Positions 10,679 to 19,987 of a DNA stretch of 39,385 nucleotides are shown in pieces (positions within the stretch are counted from its first letter, which is position 1; the number at the start of each line of letters is the position of its first letter). The DNA comes from Synergistaceae bacterium (GTDB lineage Bacteria; Synergistota; Synergistia; Synergistales; Synergistaceae): assembly GCA_031270375.1 (NCBI GenBank), contig JAISXR010000186.1:1-39385 (forward strand), given 5' to 3'. The notes beneath the pieces were generated by a model. It saw only the letters and a list, made by a program, of their open reading frames with translations. It was not told where the DNA came from and made no database searches. The translations under genes and the position numbers were made by a program.

Positions 10679-11329
10679 TCACTCTTCGTTAGAAATCGCG
10701 CCCAGGGACGACATCAGCCTGTATTCTTCGAGCCGTTTTTCAAAGGCGCCCAGCCACTCGGCGTCCACGAACGCCTTTATTATGCCGCGCACTTCATATA
10801 CATTCGCCTGATTTTTGAGTTGGCGGACGAATCCCATATCCTTTACCCGGTTGATATTTTTTTCCATTGAATCCATGATTTTTGCCTCATTGCCGCTTTC
10901 CGGCAGAAAGATGCCTACCATGTCCAATATCTCGTCGCGGGTCATGATCAGTCTCGTTCCTTCACCGCCGGCCTCGAATTCGGCGAGCCGTTTCCGCAGC
11001 AGCGCCAACAGCAGGCTCGTCTCGTACGTGAGCGGGCGTTTCGCGACGAGCCTGGGTATCTCGCAGCCTGATTCGTCTTTAACTTCCAGTACGGATTGAG
11101 AATATCTCACATAGGCGAAACCCTCCGCCTCCACTATGAACAGCGATAACCCGACCGCGGCGAAATGATCCCTCACACGCGGCTGAAGTTCAATCATATC
11201 GTTCCAGACATCTTCCGAATCATCGCGGTACAGTACTCCCCTATAAAGAGCCGCCAGCACTCTGGCCAGACGAGCGCGGTCGGCGACGGGCGGCACTGTC
11301 GTCACAGGCTCTTCGTCCAAACGCTTCAT
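10679..11329 (-). CDS. jetB: Wadjet system protein JetB (DUF4194, MukE-like)
   Basis: Position between jetA and jetC; winged-helix-like kleisin-associated protein; start chosen at MKRLDEEP giving an ATGA overlap with the jetA stop (supplied ORF extends to 11389). Confidence 0.87.
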   Translation of the reverse strand: MKRLDEEPVTTVPPVADRARLARVLAALYRGVLYRDDSEDVWNDMIELQPRVRDHFAAVGLSLFIVEAEGFAYVRYSQSVLEVKDESGCEIPRLVAKRPLTYETSLLLALLRKRLAEFEAGGEGTRLIMTRDEILDMVGIFLPESGNEAKIMDSMEKNINRVKDMGFVRQLKNQANVYEVRGIIKAFVDAEWLGAFEKRLEEYRLMSSLGAISNEE

Positions 11330-12777
11330 CTCGTGAAAATAACCCTGGGAGCGCGGGCAGCGACATCGCTCCCACGCCCGTTGCGCCATGAGATTTCGTC
11401 GCTCACGGCGTCGTCGAATATTGATCCGTCCCGCTTCGACGCTATATTCATATAGGCGATTATCTCGGCGAGTCCGCGTTCGGGACGATGCCGGGCGAGC
11501 AATTCCGCCAGCGTAATTTGCGGGACATGCAACAGCGCCAGTTTTATATTCTCCTCAAGCGCCGCGGTATCGACGTACATGACTTCATACAACGCCGACG
11601 TGTCGATCTCGCCCGAGTCTCCGATCAAAAGCTCCGACGACTCTATTTTCACGCGCGATTTTTCGGCAAACAAGGGACGCTCCATTATGAGCTTTATCTC
11701 AACGGACATGTCGTCAATTTCCATGAAATTTCCCCTGGGAGGATCGTTCTTCACTTTGATCGCGTTCTCCTGAATATGCCTGAATATTTCGCCGATGCGG
11801 CGGTTTTCCATCCACACGCTGTTGTCGAGGAACCCGCGCAGTTGCGACGAGAGGGATGCCGCCACCTCTTGAACGTGAGTGCTGGCGTCGAGCCACAAAG
11901 TATGGATTCTGGCTAGCCGCCTGTCCGGCGACATCTCCCGCACGGCCGGCATTTCCATCACCTTGCCCAGCAGTTCTTCCAGTTCCTGCTGGAGACGCCG
12001 TGAAAGCAAGAAATCCATGAAAGCCCGAAAAGAGCGGCCTTGGTCGGAGTCGGATATCGCGTCGTGTTTCCCCAATATCTCGTCGAGCAGGGCTCCTTTT
12101 CCCTCCTCCCACAGAGCTATGCGCTCACGCACGCTGCGGTCAAGTTCCCTGAAATTATACTCGACCGATCGGAAATCGCTCAATAGGTCCATCGCGGTCG
12201 TGGAAAGCTGATAAAATCGGTCCTTCAACGAAGCCGAATCCAGCAGGGACAGCTCGCCCCGCTCTATTTTGGCTATCTCCGCGTCTATCTCGCCGCGGCG
12301 TTTTTTCAGCTCGGCAATTCTCACTTCCTCGTCCGACTCCGATCCCTCCACCATCTGGCGAATCAGGTCGAAGATGGTTTTGAGGCGCGACTCGGTACCC
12401 ACAAACGACACGCTCGCCAGTGAATTCACCCATGATATAGCCTTTTCGGCGGCCGGCGTTATGTCGTAGTGGGGTTCATCCGAATTATCTGGGTAAAAAC
12501 GCCGGAGCCAGCCCTTGTCAGGCTCAGCCCATTCCTTGAGATAATCGACGGATTTCCTGGGAAACGATTCGTGACCGGCTTGCTCGCGCAGGAAAAACAG
12601 TTTGTCCTCCAGGCGTTCCATCAAGACCGACTCCGAAAGTATCCTGCTGTTCGGCAGTATGAACGCCTCGTTCAGAAAACTGATCACAAGCGGAGCGTTA
12701 TCCGCCGTCATCAGCTTCCACGACGCGTTCCCGCGCTTCATCTCGCACAGCGTCTCAAAATCTATGCTGGACGGCAA
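11326..12777 (-). CDS. jetA: Wadjet system protein JetA (DUF3375, MukF-like kleisin)
   Basis: N-terminus SWKLMTADNAPLVISFLNEAFILPNSRILSESVLMERLEDKLFFLREQ resembles DUF3375; adjacent to jetBCD; TTG start. Confidence 0.9.
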   Translation of the reverse strand: MPSSIDFETLCEMKRGNASWKLMTADNAPLVISFLNEAFILPNSRILSESVLMERLEDKLFFLREQAGHESFPRKSVDYLKEWAEPDKGWLRRFYPDNSDEPHYDITPAAEKAISWVNSLASVSFVGTESRLKTIFDLIRQMVEGSESDEEVRIAELKKRRGEIDAEIAKIERGELSLLDSASLKDRFYQLSTTAMDLLSDFRSVEYNFRELDRSVRERIALWEEGKGALLDEILGKHDAISDSDQGRSFRAFMDFLLSRRLQQELEELLGKVMEMPAVREMSPDRRLARIHTLWLDASTHVQEVAASLSSQLRGFLDNSVWMENRRIGEIFRHIQENAIKVKNDPPRGNFMEIDDMSVEIKLIMERPLFAEKSRVKIESSELLIGDSGEIDTSALYEVMYVDTAALEENIKLALLHVPQITLAELLARHRPERGLAEIIAYMNIASKRDGSIFDDAVSDEISWRNGRGSDVAARAPRVIFTR

Positions 12778-12872
12778 CTCTATTCTCTATGTGCGGCCGG
12801 AGCCAATGATAGGGCTTCATTCATTGATGGTTGCATCCTCTTTCAGGGATAAATTCACGATACTCCGGCTAT

Positions 12873-12901
12873 ATTTTACAGTAGTCAGTTTCAGTGTGCA
12901 A
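12873..12901 (-). promoter_or_regulatory. Predicted sigma-70-type promoter of jetABCD
   Basis: Minus strand TTGCAC (12901-12896), 17-nt spacer, TAAAAT (12878-12873), about 100 nt upstream of jetA. Confidence 0.45.
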
Positions 12902-12974
12902 TTCCGCAGGCGAAAGTGAAGAGTATTTTCACCCGTTGCGATAAATTTGGGATAATTCTCAACGGCGAGTGAAG

Positions 12975-13814
12975 TCACTGCGCGCAGAATTTCGCCAATC
13001 CGGTACGCTCTTTCTCCGCCGAACATGCCAATGTCTTATCCTGAACGTAAGCGATATCCCAAGCCAGCCAGCCTATCCCGGCCTGGAGGAGTTCCGGCCT
13101 GTATTCGAGAACTATGTCCGCGCTGGGGGTATATTCCGTGTAGCAGTCGAAAAAAAACTCCATGTCGAAATTACCGTCGAAGATGCCGTTATGTTCGTCG
13201 GACGTTCCGTAGTTGTTGTGCAGATGATAACTCATGATTCTATCAGCAAGACCTCTGACGACAGTCTTGGTTTCCCATCCGCTGCAGTTGGCGTGTCCCA
13301 CGTCTAAAAGGCAGTCGTGATCCAGCGACCGAAACAATCCGATAAATTCGTCCTGCCCGAAAAGAACGTTGTTCAATTGAGGTATCCCGGCGTTTTCGAT
13401 CAATATCCTTAAGCCAAATGACCGGGCCAGTTCGGCGGTTTCGGATATATTCCGCAGCGAGTGCGCGATCATATCCTCGCGGTCTGATATTTCGGAATTA
13501 TTCAGGTGGCAGACCACGTATTTCGCTTCCAGAACCGACGCGTATTCGAAAACTCTCTTGCAGTACTCCATCGTGGCGAGGTATTCTGGCGAACCGGGTT
13601 CTTTCGAGTGGTCGGCGTTGTAGTAAGGTTCATGGAACGATATCTGAATATCCCGGAGCCATGGCGTAAATTTATCCAGATGTTCCATATATCCGTCGGC
13701 GTGACAGAGTGGAAATATTTCGATTCCCACATTTCCGTTCACATTATTTTCGACGAACGCCAGTATGTTTTCCGTTTCTTCGTCGTTACGCAATTGCGAA
13801 CTTATATATATCAT
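12975..13814 (-). CDS. Sugar phosphate isomerase/epimerase-like TIM-barrel protein (AP endonuclease 2 family)
   Basis: Motifs FHEPYY, LIENAG, LLDVGHANCSG, YHLHNNYG, VLEYRPE fit the xylose isomerase-like TIM barrel superfamily. Confidence 0.75.
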   Translation of the reverse strand: MIYISSQLRNDEETENILAFVENNVNGNVGIEIFPLCHADGYMEHLDKFTPWLRDIQISFHEPYYNADHSKEPGSPEYLATMEYCKRVFEYASVLEAKYVVCHLNNSEISDREDMIAHSLRNISETAELARSFGLRILIENAGIPQLNNVLFGQDEFIGLFRSLDHDCLLDVGHANCSGWETKTVVRGLADRIMSYHLHNNYGTSDEHNGIFDGNFDMEFFFDCYTEYTPSADIVLEYRPELLQAGIGWLAWDIAYVQDKTLACSAEKERTGLAKFCAQ

Positions 13815-13978
13815 TTTCGTCTCCTCTTTTTCATGTTTCGTTTTTTAAAACAACTCCAGCATACCGCGCCAATGTCACGGCATGATTGTTTTCTGGTAAA
13901 AAATCGGTAAAAAATTTTCTCTCTCGGCTTGCGGACAAAACGGACGTATTTTTTATGTCAGCGGAAATGGTAAGCGGG

Positions 13979-14395
13979 CTACCTTATTTTTGCGAGTAAC
14001 TGGTTCGGCGTGATAACATCGATCTCCTTAACCGCCTTGATAAACGCTTCATCGCGTGACACTACACAATCAGCTCCAATTTTCTTGGCGCATACGTCAA
14101 TAAGCGCGTCCTCAAAGTCGTTCATAGGCCTTTCAAGGGCATCGACACAATCTGCCGGTTCGTTACCGATAATATCAAGCAGCAGGAGCAACTTCTGAAT
14201 CATTGCTTTTGCTTTGCCCGCGCCGTGTTCTTTGCGCAAAACGTAAAAGATATCGGTCAAACTGTTTGCGCTTATAAAACCGTCTATCGCCTTTGCCGAC
14301 GCGAGCCGTAGTATTTCCTGCGCTTCAACCGCAAACTTGGGATTCGGTTTGAGCGCGTCAACGACAACGTTGTTATCAACGACTACTCTCATCAA
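13979..14395 (-). CDS. PIN-domain toxin (VapC-like)
   Basis: PIN acidic residues VVDNNVVVDAL, MNDFEDALIDVCAKKIGADCVVSRDEAF; 4-nt overlap with upstream antitoxin-like ORF. Confidence 0.87.
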   Translation of the reverse strand: MMRVVVDNNVVVDALKPNPKFAVEAQEILRLASAKAIDGFISANSLTDIFYVLRKEHGAGKAKAMIQKLLLLLDIIGNEPADCVDALERPMNDFEDALIDVCAKKIGADCVVSRDEAFIKAVKEIDVITPNQLLAKIR

Positions 14396-14646
14396 AGTAA
14401 GCCTTTGTCGTGCAAACGTTCCTCTTTGTTAGCATCGTAAACTGTACTGTCTGGAACGGACGGAGTCGTTCCGACGAATTTCATAAGTTCGTCAAAGGCG
14501 TTTAGCCTGTCTAATTTAGCCGCCCTTTCCTCGCAAACAATTCTGCCGATCCGTTGTCCGTGGCGCGTTACGATAACATCAACCGTTTTGGAAAGATCGA
14601 AATACTTTGAAGGGTTGGTCTTTAATTCGGACAACTGAATATACAT
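14392..14646 (-). CDS. Phd/YefM-type antitoxin
   Basis: 84 aa, MYIQLSELKTNPSKYFDLSKTVDVIVTRHGQRIGRIV resembles the Phd/YefM N-terminal DNA-binding fold; immediately upstream of the PIN toxin. Confidence 0.82.
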   Translation of the reverse strand: MYIQLSELKTNPSKYFDLSKTVDVIVTRHGQRIGRIVCEERAAKLDRLNAFDELMKFVGTTPSVPDSTVYDANKEERLHDKGLL

Positions 14647-14678
14647 AACAACAACTCCTTTTAGGTCTATTTGTTCTG

Positions 14679-14714
14679 TATATTCAATATAGCATATTTA
14701 GACATATTAGCCAA
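14679..14714 (-). promoter_or_regulatory. Predicted toxin-antitoxin promoter with palindromic operator
   Basis: Minus strand TTGGCT (14714-14709), 17 nt, TATATT (14691-14686); palindrome TATATTCAATATA (14679-14691) overlaps the -10; TTAGGTCT direct repeats at 14661-14668 and 14721-14728. Confidence 0.5.
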
Positions 14715-14786
14715 TGATAATTAGGTCTGTTTGGTATTTGGGCAGTTGCTTTCATTAAATTCTGATTTATAGGCTCCGGCCATTAT

Positions 14787-14818
14787 AAAAAAAGAGGCTG
14801 CTTGAATTTGGCAGCCTC
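14787..14818 (-). terminator. Rho-independent terminator downstream of the S1-domain gene
   Basis: Minus strand GAGGCTGC...GCAGCCTC hairpin (8-bp arms 14794-14801 and 14811-14818) followed by T7 (A7 on plus, 14787-14793). Confidence 0.85.
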
Positions 14819-14885
14819 CTAATGATTGATTTCAGACAATTAATTTATTTGTTTATCAAAGTTCACCGCGTAAAAACGCGCGCCG

Positions 14886-16463
14886 TCACTCGGAGCTGTT
14901 CTCCGAATTTTCGTCTTCCCTCGATTTCAGGAAATCCCCTATCGTCATGGAAATCTCCTCGGTGGGTATCTGCGGGCCGCGGTCCTTATTCTGCCTGCGC
15001 TCGCCGTCGTCCCTGCGCGAACGACGCTCGCGCTCGCCGCCGCGGGGGGAGCTGTCTTCCCTCGTGCTTCTTTCCTCTTCGGGGAGCAGGGATTTCAGCG
15101 ACAATCTGATCTTTCTGCTGGTGGGGTCGACCTCGAGGACGCGGGCTCTCACTTCCTGGCCCACAGTGAGCACGTCACCCGGTTTTTCGACCCTGGTGCG
15201 GCTCAGCTGAGATATGTGAATCAACCCCTCGACGCCCGGCTCTATCTCCACAAAAGCTCCGAAATCCGCGAGCCTGATCACCTTTACCGTCACGTCCTGT
15301 CCCGCGGAGAACCGCGAATCAATGTCGCGCCACGGGTCGTTGAGTTGCTTGTATCCGAGGCTGATCCGTTTTTTCTCGGTGTCTATGTCGAGCAACACGA
15401 CGAAGACCTTCTGTCCGCGTTTCAAAATTTCCTTGGGGTGTTTTATGCGCGACCAACTGATGTCGCCTATATGTATCAGGCCTTCGACGCCCGGTTCTAT
15501 CTCCACGAAAGCGCCGAAATCCGTCATATTGGTCACGGTGCCCTCGGTCTCGGTACCCTTCGCCCAGCGGCTCTCCACCGAGTCCCACGGGTCTGGAAGC
15601 GTCTGGCGCATTGAGAGCGAGACTCGGTTTTTCTCGCGGTCGATGCCTATAATCTTGACTTTGACCTTGTCCCCCTTGGCGACGAGGTCTTTGGCCTTGG
15701 CGTTGCGCTGCCAAGCGAGTTCGGTGATGTGTATCAGGCCCTCGATCACGCCCAGGTCGACAAACACTCCGAAACTCGTGATGCTGCTTACCTCGCCCTC
15801 CAGCACGTCGCCCTCGTGCGCCGAGTCGTAAAATTTCTCGCGTTCGATACCCATTTCCTCCTCGAGTATCGAGCGTCTCGAAAGGACGAAACGGCGCTTG
15901 TTGCGAGCCTTCTCTATGACCTTGGCGGAGAACGTCTGGTTGACCAGCCTGCCAGGGTTTATGCCGCGGCCTTCCTCGGCCAGGTGCGAAATGGGGATGA
16001 ACCCTTCGAGCCCGCAGCAATCCACTATGAGCCCGCCTTTTACCTTCCTCAGGCCTCGCACTTCGACTATATCGTTTTCGGCGAGTTCTTTCTCCAGCCG
16101 GTTCCATCTCTCGTCGAATTCACAACGCCACCGGCTCAGGGTCAATTGGGCTTCCTCGCCCTGACTGATGCTGGTTACCTGTACGCGGACCTTGTCATTT
16201 ACGGCCGGCTCCTGTTCGGATTCGACCAGAACGGGGTGTGACCACTCCTTCTGAGGCAGGAAGCCTTCGCATTTGAAGCCCACGTCCACAAGCCAGCCAT
16301 CGTCTTTGGAGTTAACGATCACTCCCTCGACCACCGAACCACGATGGATTTCGATGCCACCCATCTGCTCCATAAAGCTCTCCATCGTCTCTTCCGCAGC
16401 AGCATTTTCCTGCGGTTGCGCCGTAAATTCTCCGTCGCGGATATCATCCACCATTACCGTCAC
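14886..16463 (-). CDS. Multi-S1-domain RNA-binding protein (ribosomal protein S1-like)
   Basis: Repeated S1 motifs such as GTVTNMTDFGAFVEIEPGVEGLIHIGDISW and VIRLADFGAFVEIEPGVEGLIHISQLS; basic, charged C-terminal tail. Confidence 0.9.
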   Translation of the reverse strand: MTVMVDDIRDGEFTAQPQENAAAEETMESFMEQMGGIEIHRGSVVEGVIVNSKDDGWLVDVGFKCEGFLPQKEWSHPVLVESEQEPAVNDKVRVQVTSISQGEEAQLTLSRWRCEFDERWNRLEKELAENDIVEVRGLRKVKGGLIVDCCGLEGFIPISHLAEEGRGINPGRLVNQTFSAKVIEKARNKRRFVLSRRSILEEEMGIEREKFYDSAHEGDVLEGEVSSITSFGVFVDLGVIEGLIHITELAWQRNAKAKDLVAKGDKVKVKIIGIDREKNRVSLSMRQTLPDPWDSVESRWAKGTETEGTVTNMTDFGAFVEIEPGVEGLIHIGDISWSRIKHPKEILKRGQKVFVVLLDIDTEKKRISLGYKQLNDPWRDIDSRFSAGQDVTVKVIRLADFGAFVEIEPGVEGLIHISQLSRTRVEKPGDVLTVGQEVRARVLEVDPTSRKIRLSLKSLLPEEERSTREDSSPRGGERERRSRRDDGERRQNKDRGPQIPTEEISMTIGDFLKSREDENSENSSE

Positions 16464-16476
16464 AGCCTCCTCGGAC

Positions 16477-17310
16477 CTACAGCCTCGATAATTTTGCAGT
16501 CAAATCGTTTACGAGCCAGTCGGGGGTGCTTCCACCCGCGGCCACTCCTATTTCGTTCTTATCCCGCAACCACCCCTCGTCCAGTTCCCCGGCACTCTCT
16601 ATCCATTTCACATCCAAGCCGAAGGACTGCGATATTTCCACAAGCGCGCGCGTATTGGCGCTGTTTTTTCCGCCTATCACGACGACCGCGCCCACGTTCT
16701 CGGCGAGTTTTTTCACCGATTCCTGTCGCTCGACGGTCGCACGGCATATAGTATTATATACCCTCAATTCCTCCGTCAAAAATACTAATTTTGACGCCAA
16801 ATCCGCCAAATCCGCTTCTTTTTGCGTCGTCTGGCTCAATATGCCTATTTTACCGAATCTGGCGCGTAAATTTATACAGTTTTCGCTTTTGACAACAAGA
16901 GCGTCTCCGTCTACATGTCCCAAAATACCTTTTACTTCGGGATGATCAAAATCCCCGAGAACGATGACCTTGTACCCTTCCCGGTCCAGTTCGGCGGCTT
17001 TTTTTTGCACGTTTCGGACAAACGGGCACGTGCCGTCGATAACCTTGCGGCATTTTTCCCTCAATTCGGCGTCTTCGCCGCGTGAAAGGCCGTGAGCTCT
17101 TATAAAGGCCGCCGTCCCGCCCGGAATTTCCGCAACACTCGGCGTCACTTTCAAGCCAAGCCTCGAAAGCCGTTCTACTTCTTGAGGGTTGTGTATAGGG
17201 CTTCCCGCCGCGTAAACGGATTTGTTTTCGCGAAGGGCTAGTTCCAGTTGTTCTATTGCCCTTCGGACCCCGAAACATAACCCCGTGGGATTCGCGATCA
17301 CAAAATTCAC
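16477..17310 (-). CDS. ispH: 4-hydroxy-3-methylbut-2-enyl diphosphate reductase
   Basis: IspH cysteines/motifs GLCFGVRRAIEQ, FIRAHG, DGTCPFVRNVQKKA, ICRATVERQ, GGKNSANTRALVEI. Confidence 0.93.
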   Translation of the reverse strand: MNFVIANPTGLCFGVRRAIEQLELALRENKSVYAAGSPIHNPQEVERLSRLGLKVTPSVAEIPGGTAAFIRAHGLSRGEDAELREKCRKVIDGTCPFVRNVQKKAAELDREGYKVIVLGDFDHPEVKGILGHVDGDALVVKSENCINLRARFGKIGILSQTTQKEADLADLASKLVFLTEELRVYNTICRATVERQESVKKLAENVGAVVVIGGKNSANTRALVEISQSFGLDVKWIESAGELDEGWLRDKNEIGVAAGGSTPDWLVNDLTAKLSRL

Positions 17311-18242
17311 AGCGACCTCCCGCCTAAAATTCGTACGGTCATGTCGTCAACAACTTTATCGAAATCAAGCTCAGGAAAATCATACCACAAAATCGGACAA
17401 AATTTACCAAACCACGTCATCTGTCTGCGTGAAAATGCTTTGGTCGATTTGATATCCGCCGTCAGCGCTTCCTCCAAAGTCATCCTGCCTTTCAGATACA
17501 GGGCGAGTTCCCTGTAGCCGAAGCCGTTCATCGACGGATGTTCAGGGGAATAACCCATCGACATCAGCCATTCGACTTCCTCGGGATATCCGCTCTTGAA
17601 CTGCTCCGCCGCGCGCGCCTCTATTTTTTTGTATAGAACCTCCCTCGGCGATTTGACACCGAGATAAAAAATTTTCATGCCGCCTATTTTTTTTCTCCCG
17701 CGATACAGCTCAGTGGGGCCATGTCCCGTGAGTTCCCATATTTCAAGCGCCCGTAATATTCGGTATCTATCGTTGGGGTGTATCCGGCGCGCGGCGTCCG
17801 GGTCTATCTCTCCCAGACGGGCGTGCATGGCTCCGTTTCCCATTTCAGACGCCTCGCGCTTCAGACTCTCCCGCACGCTCGCGTCTTTCGGCAGGCCGTC
17901 CGAGAGCATGTTACCTTCGAGTGCCTTGTAATAAAGGGGAGAGCCTCCGGCGAGTATTGGGATTCTGCCGCGCGCGGCGATCCTCCTCACGGCGTCCTCC
18001 GCGCGTATCACAAAATCGGCGGCGGAAAATTCCTCGTCCGGGTCGGCTATGTCTATCAGGTGATGAGGGACGATATGCCTGTCCGAGTGGGAAATTTTAT
18101 CGGTGCCGATGTCCATATATCTGTATATCTGACGTGAATCGACCGAGACGACCTCCCCCGAAAGCCGCCTCGCCAGTTCGAAAGCGACCTTCGTCTTGCC
18201 GGCGGCGGTAGGGCCCACTATCGCGTAGAATTCCCCGCTCAT
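17307..18242 (-). CDS. miaA: tRNA dimethylallyltransferase
   Basis: Motifs IVGPTAAGKTKVAFELA, VSVDSRQIYRYMDIGTDK, HHLIDIADPDEEFSAADF, GGSPLYYKAL; start set at MSGEFYAIVG with ATGA overlap to the mutL stop (supplied ORF extends to 18365). Confidence 0.93.
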   Translation of the reverse strand: MSGEFYAIVGPTAAGKTKVAFELARRLSGEVVSVDSRQIYRYMDIGTDKISHSDRHIVPHHLIDIADPDEEFSAADFVIRAEDAVRRIAARGRIPILAGGSPLYYKALEGNMLSDGLPKDASVRESLKREASEMGNGAMHARLGEIDPDAARRIHPNDRYRILRALEIWELTGHGPTELYRGRKKIGGMKIFYLGVKSPREVLYKKIEARAAEQFKSGYPEEVEWLMSMGYSPEHPSMNGFGYRELALYLKGRMTLEEALTADIKSTKAFSRRQMTWFGKFCPILWYDFPELDFDKVVDDMTVRILGGRSL

Positions 18243-19987
18243 CGCTCGAACCAGCTTTTGAGTTTTTCGCCGGCAAGGAATATCGTCGTGGGGCGTCCGT
18301 GAGGGCAACTGTAGGGCTGCCGGCACTTTTCGAGCCTGTCGAATAGCGCGAGCGCCTCCGAACACTCCACAATCTCACCCAGCTTCATGGCGTCGCGGCA
18401 GGCAGTTCTCGCCCATCTCCACCACACTTCCCTGTCGCGCTTCGACGGATCGGTCTCCTCCTCTATGCCCTTCAGCGCGGAGCGAAGCATCTCGAGCGGC
18501 GACAGCCTTCCCAATCCCTGTAACGCGGGGAGCGATGTCATCACCGGCTCGCCGTCGTCCGGCGGAAAATGAAACGCGAAACCCATGTTCGAGAGTTCGT
18601 CCCTGTTCTGTATGACGGCCGCCGCAACGGCCGGGGGAAGTTCCTGGGGCGATAGAAGCGATTGCGACACGGCTCGGCTCTCTGAGAACGAATCCTCTAT
18701 CCCTTCGTACAAAATACGCTCGTGGGCGGCATGGGCGTCGACGAGGCAAAGTCCTCTGGGATCGTCGAACACGAGATACCCGCCCTGGGCCTGTCCCAGG
18801 TATTTTCTTGACGCGCCCAGTTCCTCGTCGGCGAACAAGTCTTTTGTCCCGCCCGGCAGCGAGCCGCCCGGGGCGTCATCCGCGCCTGAAGCGATCGAGT
18901 GAGCGTGTTTGCCGATTTTGGGCATTTCCGGAATATAATGCTCCCAGGGATTTTGAGAAGTTTCGTGGGGCGAGGGCGGGAAATTCAGGGCCGCCGCGTC
19001 CTCCCTGAATCCGCCGCCGGCGAGCAGAGCTTTTTTGGCGCCCCTCAAGACCAATTCGAACACGGCGCCCTGATGTCTGAAACGCACCTCGGCCTTGGCC
19101 GGATGAACGTTGACGTCGACATCCTCCGGGCGTATGTCGAGCATCACTATCCATTCGCCGAAGATGGAAGCCCCGGTCGCGTTCAGGGCACTCCTTATCG
19201 TGGAATCCTGCACCCTGCGGCCGTTCACGAAAGCGGTCAGAGTAACGCGTTTCGAACCGGGGAGGGCGTTCCACCACAGGACGAGCGCGCCCTCCGACGA
19301 CCTGGCTTCGGCGCGCACGGAGCGCGACTCCTGCCCCCACAGCGAGGCGAGAAGTTCGTCCGTATTCGCGGCGTTTCCGATATCGAGCATCTCTTTTCCA
19401 TCGTTCGATACCCTGAAACGAATCCCGGGGCGGGCGACGGCGTAATCCTGAACCACCTGAATTATGCGTTTCAATTCGGAGGACGCGCTTTTCAAAAATT
19501 TCCTCCTCGCCGGAAGATTATAAAAGAGATCGTCCACCTGCACGCGCGTTCCCGGCATACATGGAACCCTCGAACAATAAACGACCATACCGCCCTCTAT
19601 TTTTATCACACCGCCGGAATCGTCGTCCCGCCTCCTGCTGTGCAGTTCCATGCGGCTCACAGCCGCGATGCTCGCAAGGGCTTCCCCCCTGTACCCCAGG
19701 GTGCGGACGTGCTCCAGATCCTCTAGCGTAGATATTTTGCTGGTCGCGTGCCGTTCGATCGTGAGAGGGATATCGTCCCAGGCGATGCCGGAGCCGTCGT
19801 CCTCGATGACAAGCGACGCCCTTCCGCCCTGAGAGAGCGCGATCTTCACGTTCGACGCTCCCGCGTCTATCGAGTTCTCGAGCATCTCCTTCGCCGCAGA
19901 AACGGGGCGTTCTATGACCTCACCCGCGGCTATGCGGCTCGCCACCGTCTCGTCGAGCCTTCTTATCGAAACGTTTTTTTCGGTCAT
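18239..19987 (-). CDS. mutL: DNA mismatch repair protein MutL
   Basis: GHKL motifs IAAGEVIERPVSAAKEMLENSIDAGA, DDGSGI, RHATSKI, LGYRGEALASIAAV; C-terminal VDAHAAHERILYE and CPHGRPT; start set at MTEKNVSI with ATGA overlap to mutS (supplied ORF extends to 20452). Confidence 0.95.
   Translation of the reverse strand: MTEKNVSIRRLDETVASRIAAGEVIERPVSAAKEMLENSIDAGASNVKIALSQGGRASLVIEDDGSGIAWDDIPLTIERHATSKISTLEDLEHVRTLGYRGEALASIAAVSRMELHSRRRDDDSGGVIKIEGGMVVYCSRVPCMPGTRVQVDDLFYNLPARRKFLKSASSELKRIIQVVQDYAVARPGIRFRVSNDGKEMLDIGNAANTDELLASLWGQESRSVRAEARSSEGALVLWWNALPGSKRVTLTAFVNGRRVQDSTIRSALNATGASIFGEWIVMLDIRPEDVDVNVHPAKAEVRFRHQGAVFELVLRGAKKALLAGGGFREDAAALNFPPSPHETSQNPWEHYIPEMPKIGKHAHSIASGADDAPGGSLPGGTKDLFADEELGASRKYLGQAQGGYLVFDDPRGLCLVDAHAAHERILYEGIEDSFSESRAVSQSLLSPQELPPAVAAAVIQNRDELSNMGFAFHFPPDDGEPVMTSLPALQGLGRLSPLEMLRSALKGIEEETDPSKRDREVWWRWARTACRDAMKLGEIVECSEALALFDRLEKCRQPYSCPHGRPTTIFLAGEKLKSWFER

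Noticed and set aside
12817-13026. 69-aa minus-strand ORF upstream of jetA
   Set aside because: Overlaps the end of the TIM-barrel gene and the predicted jet promoter; no domain features
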